Shown piece after piece: positions 36,196 through 47,601 of a stretch of DNA of 64,000 nt (position 1 is its first letter; every line of letters starts with the position of its first letter). The position numbers and the translations under genes were made by a program. The DNA is from Wyeomyia smithii. Lineage: Eukaryota; Arthropoda; Insecta; Diptera; Culicidae. Under the pieces are notes generated by a model. That model was not told the DNA's origin. It worked only from the letters and a program-made list of their open reading frames with translations, and made no database searches. Location: positions 44,561,639 to 44,625,638 of the forward strand of contig NC_073694.1 of NCBI RefSeq assembly GCF_029784165.1. The letters are read 5' to 3'.

Positions 36196-38980
36196 ATGAT
36201 TTTAAATAAAACAATTAAAATATTAAATTGGAATGCTCGCTCATTGAAGGCCAATGAGAATGAACTTTTTAATTTTTTAACAGTAAATAATGTGCATATT
36301 GCAATTATTACTGAAACATTTTTGAAACCTAACATAAAAATATGATCCCAATTACGTGGTTCATAGATATGATAGGATTCAGGGTTCTGGCGGTGGAGTT
36401 GCAATTGTTATTCATCGCCGAATCGAACATCGTGATCTTCCCCATCTTGAGACGAAAGTTATTGAAACTTTGGGAATTGAAGTTCAAACTGAACTTGGGA
36501 TTTTATTTATTGCCGCAGCATATTTACCATTTCAATGCACACGCGAGCACAAAAATTATTTTAAAGGTGATTTACAAAAACTCACCAGAAATCGTTCGAA
36601 ATTTTTTATAATCGGCGATTTTAACGCTAAACATCGTTCATAGAATAATTCTCAAAGTAATTCCAATGGCAAAATTTTATTCAATGATTGTTCTTCAGGA
36701 TACTATTCTATTTTGTCTCCGAATAGTCCTACATGCTTTTCTTCTGAAAAAAACCCTTCAGCAATTGATTTGGTGCTAACAGATGCTGACTTTGATTCTG
36801 ACCATCTTCCAATAACTTTTTCTTTATCACATGAATCAGTTTTAAACCCTATGAGCTCTGTTTTTAAATATAACAAGGCTAATTGGGAAAGATACAAAAC
36901 TCATATTGAGAGAAATTTCAATAATGAGCTTGATTTGCAAAACGAAGTGAATATTGATTCCGCTTTGGAAGCATTAAAATGTGCAATTGTTGATGCCAGG
37001 AATTATTCTGTTCCAAAGCTCAAGTGAAATTTGATTCACCAATAATTGACGAAAATCTTCAACTTCTAATTCGTTTGAAAAATGTCCGCAGACGTCAATA
37101 TCAACGTTCTCGTGACCCTGTTTTTAAAACTATTTATAAAGATTTACAGAAAGAGATTAAACATAGATTAACTCTTCTGAGAAATCAAAATTTTGAGACT
37201 AAAGTTGAAAAATTGAAACCATATTCAAAACCTTTTTGGAAGCTGTCGAAGATTCTTAAGAAACCTTCAAAGCCTATTCCAGTTTTGAAAGATGGTGAAC
37301 GTTTTCTTGTATCCAATGAACAAAAGGCTCAAAGACTTGCTCAGCAGTTTGAGAGTGTTCATAACTCAAATTTGAATTTTGTGAGTCCTATTGAAAATGA
37401 AGTCACACGTCAATTTGATTTAATTTCTTCCCAGAATTTTTTACCTGCGGAAATAATTGAAACTAACTTGAATGAGATTAAATCAATTATAAAAAATTTC
37501 AAAAATATGAAAGCACCTGGTGACGATGGAATCTTTAATATACTAATCAAACATCTCCCTGAGAGCACAATGGAATTTTTAGTGAAAAATTTTTAATGGC
37601 TGCTTCAAAATTGCATATTTACCCAAATTATCGACCAATCAGTTTGCTTTCTTCAATAAGTAAACTGTTTGAGAGAATTATTCTTAACAGAATGGTGTCA
37701 CACATTAACGAAAATTCATTTTTTGCAGATGAACAGTTTGGATTTCGCCATGGGCTTTCCACTACTCATCAATTGCTCAGAGTTACTAATATGATACGAG
37801 CTAACAAATCTGAAGGTTATTCCACTGGAGCTGCTCTTTTAGACATAGAAAAAGCATTCGACAGTGTTTGGCATAAAGGTTTGATTGCGAAATTGCAAAC
37901 TTTTAATTTTCCAATTTTCCTAATCAAAATTTTAAAAAATTATCTTACTGATCGAACTCTGCAGGTTGTCTATCAGAATTCAAAATCTGATAGATTTCCT
38001 GTCAGAGCAGGTGTGCCTCAAGGTTCAGTCTTGGGTCCAGTCCTGTACAATATATTCACTTCGGATCTTCCTGATTTGCCTCCAGGATGCACAAAGTCAT
38101 TGTTCTGCGATGACACAAGCATTTCCGTAAAAGGAAAAAGTCTTCGTGTCATATGCAGTCGATTGCAGAAAAGTTTAGATATTTTTTCTTCCTTCTTGCA
38201 AAATTGGAAAATCTCTCCCAATGCTTCTAAAACTCAAATGATAATTTTTCCGCATAAGCCTAGGGCTTCTTTCCTCAAGCCAAACAATAATCACGTTGTC
38301 AAGAAGAATGGGGTTATTTTAAGTTGGTCTGACAAGGTTAAGTACTTGGGACTAATTTATGATAAAAAACTTATTTTCAAAGAGCACATTGAGAGTATAC
38401 AAGCCAAGTGCATCAAATATACGAGATGTTTATATCCTCTCATTAACAGGAATTCTAAACTTTGTTTAAAGAACAAACTTTTGAATTACAAACAAATTTT
38501 TAGACCAGCAATGCTTTATGCTGTACCGATCTGGTCAAGTTGCTGTTCAACAAGGAAGAAAACGCTCCAAAGGATTCAGAATAAAATTCAATAAATAATT
38601 TTGAAGCGTCCTCCTTGGTTTGGTACACTCGAATTACATAGACTTACTAGTGTTGAACCATTCAAATAAAATTATTAACAATTTTCGACAAAAATCGTTG
38701 CAATCCTCAATTGCTACGATAAGCTCTCTTTATAGCCAATAAGTTAGCCATTAAGTAAGTTGTAAGTTTACTTCCCCTTTTCTGACAAGTAGGTTTAAAT
38801 CCCTACGAATGATAAGTCCTAATTGCGAAAGCAAACAAATCCTAACAATTAAAATTACAAATTTCTAACAGTGTTGAGAAGTCACCATTTGTGATTGGAC
38901 ACACATACTCATTATTTACTAATATTTATCATAAATACTTAAGCTACTAACAAATTCCCTTCTTAAAAATAAAAAAAACA
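36196..38980 (+). mobile_element. Juan-like (Jockey clade) retrotransposon, 5'-truncated and broken
   Basis: ORF2 starts with ATG at 36,196 (IKILNWNARSLKANENEL), the endonuclease start of Jockey-type elements. Then GGGVAIVIHR and FFIIGDFNAKH, and SDHLPITFS. The reverse transcriptase has MKAPGDDGI, DIEKAFDSVWH, GVPQGSVLGPVL and FCDDTSI. ORF1 is absent upstream. At least one frame change lies near 36,350 and stops near 36,340, 36,641 and 37,025. A deletion around 37,596-37,630 removes the segment between YLPK and YRPIS and shifts the frame. The 3' end at about 38,980 is A-rich after a short untranslated region. The Juan name is inferred from motif similarity and host. Confidence 0.8.
37596..38594 (+). 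pseudogene. Juan-like reverse transcriptase, C-terminal two thirds
   Basis: An open stretch of about 330 residues from YRPISLLSSISKLFE to the thumb and QRIQNKIQ. Motif A (DIEKAFDSVWH), motif B (RAGVPQGSVLGP) and motif C (FCDD) are all kept. The upstream part of the polymerase is in another frame because of the deletion near 37,600. Coding similarity is well kept, so the copy is not very old. Confidence 0.75.
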
Positions 38981-41880
38981 CTCAGATTTTTTTTTTAGTT
39001 TTGATAACTATCATTAATTAGTCATCAGTAACTGTGGATACTGTGATTTAATTTTAATATTTCTGGAGTCGAGGCACTATTTTGGGCTAAACACTTACTT
39101 TAAAATTAGATGTTCAGTAGTTTTTTTCCTGGTTCTGCTGGTTTTTATATACATCTATGAAGCGTCTTTCATTTAAGCACGGGAAAAGGTTCCATCAACG
39201 CAAACAAATACGTACCCATTTGAATCAAACTTCAAACAGTCTCACACTTCGAACACTTCACAATAAAAGTCAAATTATTATAACTAGTGTGATAAAAAGT
39301 ATAATTATATACCATTTCGTTCTTTGGAATGTCCTTTACCCTTTGATGTATAGCGCTTTATTGTAGGACCACTTCCAGACGTTGATAAAAGTGACAGTCA
39401 GTGTTGAGACTGTTTGCCTACCTACCTCTTAGTGATTACATTGAAGTGTTCGGAATTTGAATCATAGCCGAGCTTTGAATTATTGTCAATTTCATAAACA
39501 AACCATGTTTGAATCTATATAAATATCACTTCATTGCAACTGAAACAAAATAACCAACATGTTAAACCTTTAAGATCGATGAGAAAATTCATTTTTCATT
39601 GATTTTTCAGTGAAAGAAGTAGTTGTGAAAAGCAACAAGCGTAAGGAATAGAATTAAAACGTGATATAGATTGAAAGTGTAATGTGAAACACAATCTCTT
39701 TTAAAGCTTCATAATCTGAAACGCAGTGTGTTGAACAGTGAACCACCAAACCATTTTTTTGCAAAAATTTTGAAAAATAATTGAGATAAATAGCTGATCG
39801 CTATTGGATTGAACCTTCTTCCAAAGCCTGTTTTTAACAGAGATTAACTCTCCAAAAAACTCTGCTAAAAACCTTAAACGTTTACATTATTTTACAATGA
39901 AACAATAACATGAATACTTCTAACTTGGTAGAGTTGTGGGTGAAAAATGATGAAAATCATTTGATCGCGAAAAGAGTGCTCAGTGCCTCAGTTCAACCAG
40001 GAGGTTACGAGAACGAGTGTCTTTTTTAAGCCGGTTAGCCTTCCTTTTCTAATAGCAGAACATACATGTTATCCAAAGATAGGACGTCAGAGCTCCGCCT
40101 AATCAAGAAATATTTGGTCAGCGGAACCGGAAAAAGACCAAAATACTATTGAAAGTGAGAAGCAGTTTAAGGTGAGCTGGTGTTCTGCACTTAAAAAACA
40201 ACGACCGTACATAATCTGATGACAAAAGTTAAACGAAATACCCGGCAATTAGGGTTGGATAAAAATTTAAACTCATTTGAAATCTAATAGCAGTACTTGA
40301 ATTGGTTCAACCCTCGGGAAGAAAGACAATAATATTACAAAGAAAGAGATTGTTGTTGTCTGGAAATTTTGAAAGGTATCAAACAAAACTCACCAGAATG
40401 CTGCAATTCAGCTGCCTGTGTTGTTTTTGTCCATACAATGCGCAACGTATAACCATACAGTCAATCCTGATGTTATACGGTTGCGCCACATGCTACTAGG
40501 TACCTACTATAACTTTTTTCTACAGAAACCACAGACACAACAAACATGTAACAGAAAGCATCAAATCGTACTTTTCTTCGCTTACGTAACATTCATCCCG
40601 CGTTAGAAACACCTGAGTAATCAGCAACAATTATTCAGTTGAACTGACAAAATAGGCATTCTGGCAAGTAGGTAATCTCTAAGTGCGACGGGGTCGCAGC
40701 GCAGCCGTTTGAATCCTCTACAATATGCACCCAGTACACGTACACGCATCGGCGAAAAGGCAACCTCCGAAACACTAGCACAGTCAACGGAAACCACAAA
40801 AGGTGCTCTTTCGATTGCTGTTGAATGCGGGTTGTGCGACACTCGACAGGTATTATTTTACCTAATGCAGCATGTATCACATTTAACTCGAGCACTTGCA
40901 AGACCCAGTTTGCTCACTTTTAGATTCCTCATCCAGATCAAAAATCATCACTTTCCATCAAATTGTTCGTCAAATTGTTAACAAAAAAATCAAAATATCA
41001 AGAAAGAATTCGATGCCTAGAATCACACTAACCACTGTTTATTTACGGTACACAATAGAACTTTACGGGAAGCACACCGAGCCAAACAACGAGAAAGCTT
41101 CTAACACATACTTTACGTTTACAACCGATGACAGGCAACATGCGACTGTCGCTCGCAAGGGATGCGGCTTTTGGTAGCACGTGCTGGAGGCAACAGGCAA
41201 GCAGATTAATAGAGGAAAACACAGTGTAGTATTCATACAGCATGAAGCAGTCAAAGTAGCTAAGTACATCTACATCAGAAATGTGTGTGTAATACAAGAT
41301 GTTATTAGCAAATGTTAACAATTAGTTTCATCAATTAATCGAAACATATGTGTTTACCAAAATAGGCTTGCAATTAATGATAATGGGCTTCGTTCGTGCA
41401 TTTAGACGACCACGGCCACGAGTTATCATCGTTTGAAACTTGTAGCAAAAATACGAATTAATCTACTATGGTGATCTGATCTTTCTGCAACGAAATTTAT
41501 AGGAGGTATTATAGAAGACCAGAAGCCGGAAATCGACCCCAAACGATTTGAAATCCGAGGTGGCAATTTGCGGTTCCTGCAAAACAATTTGAAATAACCA
41601 AATGCCACCCGGTATGGGTATTTCCGCTCTATGCGTTATAATTCCTTTCGGTAACTTTCGAACCACAAAATCAATCTTCATGAATTTCATTCGTTAAGGA
41701 TCTGTGAAGTAGTAAAAACTTCGTGATTTTTACATTTTGGTTGTTAAACTTACAGTCCAATTATAATTGAACTAACGTTTGCGGTAAAAAAGGGACAAAA
41801 ATTGCCGATTTTTCATGGGTCTACCTTTGATCGCACTGACGAAACTACTCATGCCTCATCAATCAGAGTAACCCATGAGT
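38981..41880. other. 2.9 kb without a recognised gene
   Basis: Short frames (40,302, 40,709, minus 41,043) have no known domain. 41,460-41,690 belongs to the dispersed repeat also seen near 5,600 and 49,700 (AAATGCCACCCGGTATGGG). No tRNA or RNA gene was seen. Confidence 0.35.
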
Positions 41881-41884
41881 TAGC

Positions 41885-42680
41885 AAAAAAAATTGACAGC
41901 TCTATCAGTCAAACTCTAACTGTGATGGTGAAAAAAGTGAAGCTACTCCGTTCAGAAGTGTGCGCGTTCAAAGAACGGTACCCCGTCGCGTATGCCCACT
42001 ATTGGACAACGCACAGAGCATCGAAAGAAAGCCCCGTTGGCCCCGGCCAACGACCCTGAGCGACAAGAAGCTTCAAAGGATGCCGAAGAGGAAGACCGAG
42101 GGAAAAGTGGCTAAATCGCTGCGTGCACTTGACCGGGAGGTTGGTGCATGCGGTAAACAGTGAAAAAATATCTGGAGAACAAGGACATACATGTCAGGAA
42201 GCGGCAGTCTCGTTCTTTGGTCTCGGAGCTGCAGGCAATGAGGCAGTGACAGCGGTTGAATAAGATAGTTAAGTCGATTTTTCCGGCGAATAGCGACGTG
42301 GCAGTGTTGATGGACGACGAGACCTATCTCACCCTGGATGGCAACGACTGGCAGGGTACTTCGAATTTCACTTCTCCCGCGAATGAAGTGAGCTCCGAGA
42401 TGAAATTTATTTCACACACTAAGTTTTCCAAGAAGGTGCTGCTGTGGCTGACAATCAGTGAGAAGGGGATGTCAAAACCGCTCTTGTTTCGCTCCGGGCT
42501 GGCCGTGAACGGGCGAATTATTGTACGAAGTGCCTGCCAGAAGTTGCGTCGTTCATCAAGAAATGCCATAGGGGCGAAGACACGGTGTTCTGGCCAGATT
42601 TAGCGTCGGTCCACTACTCGAAGCGATCGTTGGAGGAGATGAAGCGGCTGAATATCGATGTGGTACCGAACGTTAGGTGA
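41885..42680 (+). pseudogene. Mosquito mariner-like transposase, copy 1
   Basis: Several frames together show a DDE transposase: LRSEVCAFKERY, RKTEGKVAKSLRALDREVG (a helix-turn-helix region), VLMDDETYLTLDGNDW (first catalytic Asp) and WPDLASVHYSK (second). It stops after VVPN, before the third catalytic residue, and a MITE begins 42 bp later. At least three frameshifts are present. IS630-Tc1-mariner superfamily; probably the mosquito DD37-type group, but this is inference. Confidence 0.6.
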
Positions 42681-42721
42681 ACGTTCCCTGCATAACTCAC
42701 TTCAGAGCAGAATTACCCATA

Positions 42722-43094
42722 GGGGCCGTTTCTAAACCACTTGGTCATTTTTTGATCACTTTTTATACTCCACCTACCCCCCCCCCCCCCCCCGTGGTCT
42801 TTTGGCAATCCCCCCCCCCCCATTGTGACTTTAACTACGTGGTCTTTTTATTTTTCAAGTGGCAAAAATGCACTTAATTTTTTACATTTTTATTATTCAA
42901 CTTTCAGTACATTCTATATTTCTTAAATGCAAAAGCTTCATTCTTGACTTGGTGGCAACAATAAATTATAAGTCAGGAAAAAAGACCACGTGGTCATTTC
43001 GTTAACCCCCCCACACCCGTGCGTGGTCTTTCGTGGTCTTCTGACAAACCCCCTCGTCCCTCTCTTTATGACCACGTGGTTTAGGAACGGCCCC
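42722..43094. mobile_element. MITE with GGGGCCGTT ends and a C tract
   Basis: Ends GGGGCCGTTTCTAAACCAC and its near-exact inverse, with ATA on both sides (42,719-42,721 and 43,095-43,097). ACCACGTGGTCAT-type words lie inside both ends. The left arm holds a run of about 17 C after ACCTA (about 42,776-42,793) and another near 42,811. At 373 bp it is non-coding. The 3-bp duplication could point to a Harbinger-like source, but ATA is not the usual TWA. Confidence 0.55.
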
Positions 43095-43097
43095 ATA

Positions 43098-43790
43098 TTG
43101 GATTTTATTTGGAAATTTTGTTTTGTTTCATCCGAACTGGAAGTAGTCAAATATCATTCCGATTCCAAAATATCATTCCGATTCCAGAAATATCCATATT
43201 AGATAGAATTTGACCATCCAAATTTTGAGTTAGAAGCAAATTAAGTATTAAAAGTTATTAGTTTGCATGTTTTACGTAGTTTTATGAATCATATCACAAT
43301 TGTTAGCTATCATATTACAATTACTTCCGCCAAGAAATCTGTCCTGTACATCAACGAATATTGTAATGAAGATTATCGCTTAAGATTTTGATTTAGAGGC
43401 GAATCAAGCATTGAAAGTAATTATTATGCATGTTTCATGTTGTACTATTTCGCTTCAAATGCCTTTCCTGAACATCAAAAGAGGTTACTGCTCACCTCGG
43501 AACGAACGGAACAATATCAATAGGATAAACTGCGTTACGTAAATCTGTTTTTATATATTAGAAGATTCAATAGGTGGATCGATCAGATCTTCATTTGACA
43601 CTAAAATTGTGAAAATCGTTTCAGCCATTTCTGAGAAAAATGAGTGAGATTGGAAATCGTTACATACATATAAACACACACATACAGAAAATGACATCGT
43701 AGCACGAACCCTTGAGAAGATGACGGAGACGTAAAGTGGAATGAAGCCTGACGAATGGGACTGGTCATAAACGCATCGAAGACTACTTAA
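43098..43790. other. Unassigned stretch
   Basis: No gene recognised. Confidence 0.35.
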
Positions 43791-43794
43791 GTAC

Positions 43795-44330
43795 ATGAGA
43801 GGAAGAGGTTACCGAGATGACAGTATCAACCTCCCATCACAATTTCATATTAGCGGTGATGAAATTGAAGTGGTAGACGAGTTTGTGTACCTGGGCTCAC
43901 TGGGGACTGCTGACAAGGACACCAGCAGAGAAATTCGTCGACGCCTTATGGCAGGAAATCGTGCCTATTTTTCACTCCGGAGGACACTCCGCTCAAAAAC
44001 ATCCGCCGTCGCATGAAATTGATTCTGGGCCACGCTCGAGGAGGACCAACTCGCCCTTGGGAAAAGCACTCATCGTGCAAACAGTGAAAATAGGGAGACT
44101 ATGGTGGATGTCGGGCACCAGCCCAGTGAAAATGGTTCTCGAAAACGACCCGACTGGAACGAGGCGTAGAGGCACGGCGAGCAAGGTGGCTCGATCAAGT
44201 GAAAGACGACCTGCGGGCCTCCGCAGACAACATGGCTGACGAACTGTATCCTTGGACCGAACTGAATGGAGACGACTTCTTCGAACAGCAAGAAACGCTT
44301 CGGCATGGAGCTGATTGGTAGTACACACAC
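43795..44330 (+). pseudogene. RTE-like retroelement 3' coding fragment
   Basis: The open part reads DEIEVVDEFVYLGSLGTADKDTSREIRRRLMAGN, matching the region after the polymerase in the copy at 4,050-4,640. Downstream frames are broken by stops and shifts, though remnants continue to about 44,330. Neither the endonuclease nor the polymerase core is present. Confidence 0.6.
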
Positions 44331-44469
44331 AGAAAATGCTCAGCCTATCGAACAAACTCGAGGAATATGAATATTGAACAAAGTATTTTGATAACGTTTG
44401 CATTAAAAAATTGACAAAAATTGCCATTTTTTTAACAGTTTACCTTCACACACACTGGTGAAACTATCC

Positions 44470-45150
44470 TTGCAGCATGAGACATAGTAACCCATGAGTA
44501 AGCAGAAAAAATTGACAGCTCTATCAGTCGAACTCCAACTTTGATGCCAAAAACAGTGAAGCTACTCCGTTCAGAAGTGTGTGCGTTCAAAGAACGGTAC
44601 CACGTTGTGTCGGAAACGGACATCGTGCAGCAGTTAGTGGCATCTACAACATCTTGGCACTATTGGACAACAATCAGAGCATCGGAAGAAAGCCCGGTTC
44701 CGGACGGCCGGGAGCAAAAAGAAGCTCCAAGGGATCTAAGAAGGAAGACCGAGAGAAAAGTGGCTACATCACTGCGTGTACTTGGCCAGCAGGTCGGTGC
44801 AACCGTCCAAACAGTGAAAAAATACCTGGCTAACATTGACATACATGTCAGAACACGTTGATCCCGTCCACTGGTCTCGAAGCTGCAAGTAATGACGCAG
44901 CTGCAGCGGCTGAATAAGACGGTCAATTTTATCTCACTCTGGATGGTAACGACTGGTAGGGCACTTCGTATTCTACTTTCCTCATGAAGGAAGTGAGCTC
45001 CGAGGTGAAGTTCATTTAAAACACCAAGTTCTCCAAAAAGGGCTGTGGATGGATGCGCTAAGGAGATGTCAAAACCGCTCTTCTTTCGCTTCGAACTGGC
45101 CATGAATGGGGAAATTTATAGTACGAAGTGCCTGCCGGAAGTTACAGGAC
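44470..45150 (+). pseudogene. Mosquito mariner-like transposase, copy 2
   Basis: The same family as 41,885-42,680: LRSEVCAFKERYHVVSETD, RKTERKVATSLRVLGQQVG, then YLTLDGNDW-type residues in another frame. A short deletion relative to copy 1 removes the segment with the first catalytic Asp (MDDET). It ends near LPEV, before the second Asp. So the two copies have lost different catalytic parts. Confidence 0.55.
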
Positions 45151-45542
45151 ACCTTTTTTGTAACCAATTTAATCTTCGGTTCTGCTAGATACAAATAAAT
45201 AAACAGGTGTTATGTGACTTGCACTTCAAAATACTCATTTATTTAAGCAACCTTGGATGGAGTTACGGAAGAGAGCTATAGGCTATTTTTAAGAAATTTC
45301 CATCGTCCCCTCTAGAATATCCCTCAGAATTTCATTCCATACTTCTCATTTCATTCCATACTTCTTCTCAAGGCATCGAAACCAACACAAGTTGAGACGT
45401 CATTATTCATTTGCTGAGTACCGTAAGCTGAGATGACTTTAATAAGTCCACCTTTTTTTTGAATTTGTGATAAACATCGCTCGTAGAGTTCAGGATAAGT
45501 AAAAATCTTCATTAATTGTGTTTAGATATGTTTACATTGTTA

Positions 45543-46500
45543 CCGTAAACTGGGGTGACTTTGATCACTTTTTTGATTGTATCTCAAATATTTTCAGAAT
45601 ATACTGAAAACAATATTCTTTGATATTTTCAAAATAAGTACTGGCATGCATTGAAAAAGATTCAGTCACTACTTCAAAAGCTTAGCAACAATTTTGCTGT
45701 TTTTAAATATGCTCTAAAAATTTTACACCAATAATCATTCCGGGGTGACTTTGATCACTTCATTGTTTTGATGAATTTGGAGTAACACTTTGCTACTTTC
45801 ACTAATTCACTAATCTAATCACTAATTGAACAACCTTAAACGACTCAAACGAGTTTATGAATACGGAAAGCAATTTGGGGCCCATTCACATTCTACGTGA
45901 ACAGTTTATAATGGCGAATGTCCAAGATTTATAAAAATTTTTTAGAATATATATGAATGATTTTGATTATTCACTGAGAGAGAAGGTGGTCTAAAATCGT
46001 CAAAAACTAGTCCACGAGGAATATGACTTATGAAGTTGTCCAAATTTGCATGTTACTTCACGTCTTGGGTTTTTGTTAAGAAGAAATCTGTAATATGCTG
46101 TGGAGAAAATTGGGACTCAACATTGCCTTCGAAGAAAAACTTGCAAAAATAACAATAAAATGTATTGTTATAATATTTGTTCATCTTAAGAACTTATCTG
46201 GGAACAAAATAAAAACACTTTACGTATTGCAACTTGTTGTTTTGAATCTGCTTGAACCGATTGTTTGTATGCAACAAAAATCGCCAAAAATACACTTTAT
46301 TTTCAAATAATATTTTAGCATGAAAAACACTCTTTAAATAGCAGGAAATGCATGAATAGTAGCAATGCGAACATATATCCACACAATCAGTGAAGATTAC
46401 GACAAATCCCAAGCAATACGAGCGCTTTTTTACCACATTTTCAGAAAAGAAGTATAGTGATCAAAGTCACCCCGGTGATCAAAGTCACCCCAGTTTACGG
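45543..46500. mobile_element. TA-flanked TIR element with GGGGTGACTTTGATCAC repeats
   Basis: Ends CCGTAAACTGGGGTGACTTT and its inverse, beside TA (45,541-45,542 and 46,501-46,502). The 17-bp word GGGGTGACTTTGATCAC occurs four times: 45,552, 45,742 and, inverted, 46,457 and 46,475. A weaker copy of the left end lies at 45,420. No transposase frame was seen. An inverted repeat (46,045-46,300 with 46,545-46,770) crosses its right end, so the boundary may be more complex. Confidence 0.5.
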
Positions 46501-46770
46501 TACTTTTCATTGATTTATTTAATTCTAAAATATGAAATGAGAAGAAAATGGATTTTTACCGATTTGTATTGCATACAAACAATCGGTTCAAGCAAATACA
46601 AAACAATGAGCTTCGGTACGTAATGTTTCTTGTTTTGTTCCCAGATTAGTTCTCAAGATAAATATTAGTGCAACGATTTCCATAATAATTTATGCAATTT
46701 GTGTCCTCAAAGGTAATGTTGAGTCCTTATAATCTCGACGACGACAACCCAAGACGTCACGTAGCATGCA
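46045..46770. repeat. Large imperfect inverted repeat
   Basis: The left arm (about 46,045-46,300) and right arm (about 46,545-46,770) share, inverted, CGTCTTGGGTT, ATCTGGGAACAAAA and GCTTGAACCGATTGTTTGTA. Open frames in it are by-products. The arms lie inside and outside the TIR end at 46,500. Confidence 0.55.
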
Positions 46771-47340
46771 ACTTCGGACTTTTATAATATTAATATTAGT
46801 GTGAATACAAAATGTTACTTGTATTAGCGCAGAATAAAGCAGTGGTCTTATTCGGGTGCAGAAAAAGTCAGGCAGTTGGTTGTTTGGTCAGCTGATCGCC
46901 CTCAGCTTCAAAATGTTTTCAGTTTGCAAGAAAAAAAACGAAAACCAAGTTTCAACCGCGCTCACCGTGACAGATAATCTTACTGTGAAGCATTCTCAGC
47001 TGTCGAAGTTCCGTTTGATAAAAAGGGCGAAATTTCCCTTTTCTTTTCAATACTGCGCTTAAAAATGGACGATTGATTCTGAGTTTGCACTACATTATTG
47101 TTTTCCTGGTATAATGAATAGCATGACATATAACGTTAACGATGCAAACAACAAATGACACATTCTCTGCGAAGCTACACCAACAAACCAATTTTTGAAA
47201 TGCATATTTTAGCAATGTAAATATTTTTCCTAGATTCTATAGTGTTTGAACCTTCCAAAAACGTAAATGTCAAATTTATAGTGTTTAATAAACTGTAGAA
47301 AACTAATTGCAAAGTTCCAGTAAAATAACAAAAAACAAGC

Positions 47341-47425
47341 GTTTATTTATTTATTTATTTATTTATTTATTTCGTCAATCATATATGTAGACTGGTTACA
47401 ATAATTTCTAAATGGTTACATATTT
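47341..47425 (-). mobile_element. 3' tail of the (TAAA)n retroelement
   Basis: Read on the minus strand it ends TCTACATATATGATTGACGA followed by eight TAAA-type units, the same as the 3' end of the element at 18,047-21,966. Similarity stops after about 80 bp, so this is a strongly 5'-truncated copy, as target-primed reverse transcription often leaves. Beyond it, GGTTACA repeats at about 20-27 bp spacing to 47,460. Confidence 0.75.
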
Positions 47426-47601
47426 CTACTTTATGGTTACATATTTTTGAAATGGTTACAAATAATCAGGATTATGTATTTATAATACATTTTTTATGTT
47501 ATATGACTGTGAAATAAGTGCTTTATTCGTTGCCTAAAGGGTTTTGAAGTGAAATTTCAAATATGTTGATTTTAGGCCAATATGAAAACAGGGGTAATAT
47601 A

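Noticed and set aside
39361..41330. Possible unique gene between the Juan copy and the mariner copies
   Set aside because: Frames are short and overlap on both strands, with no splice-linked chain or domain that I could support.
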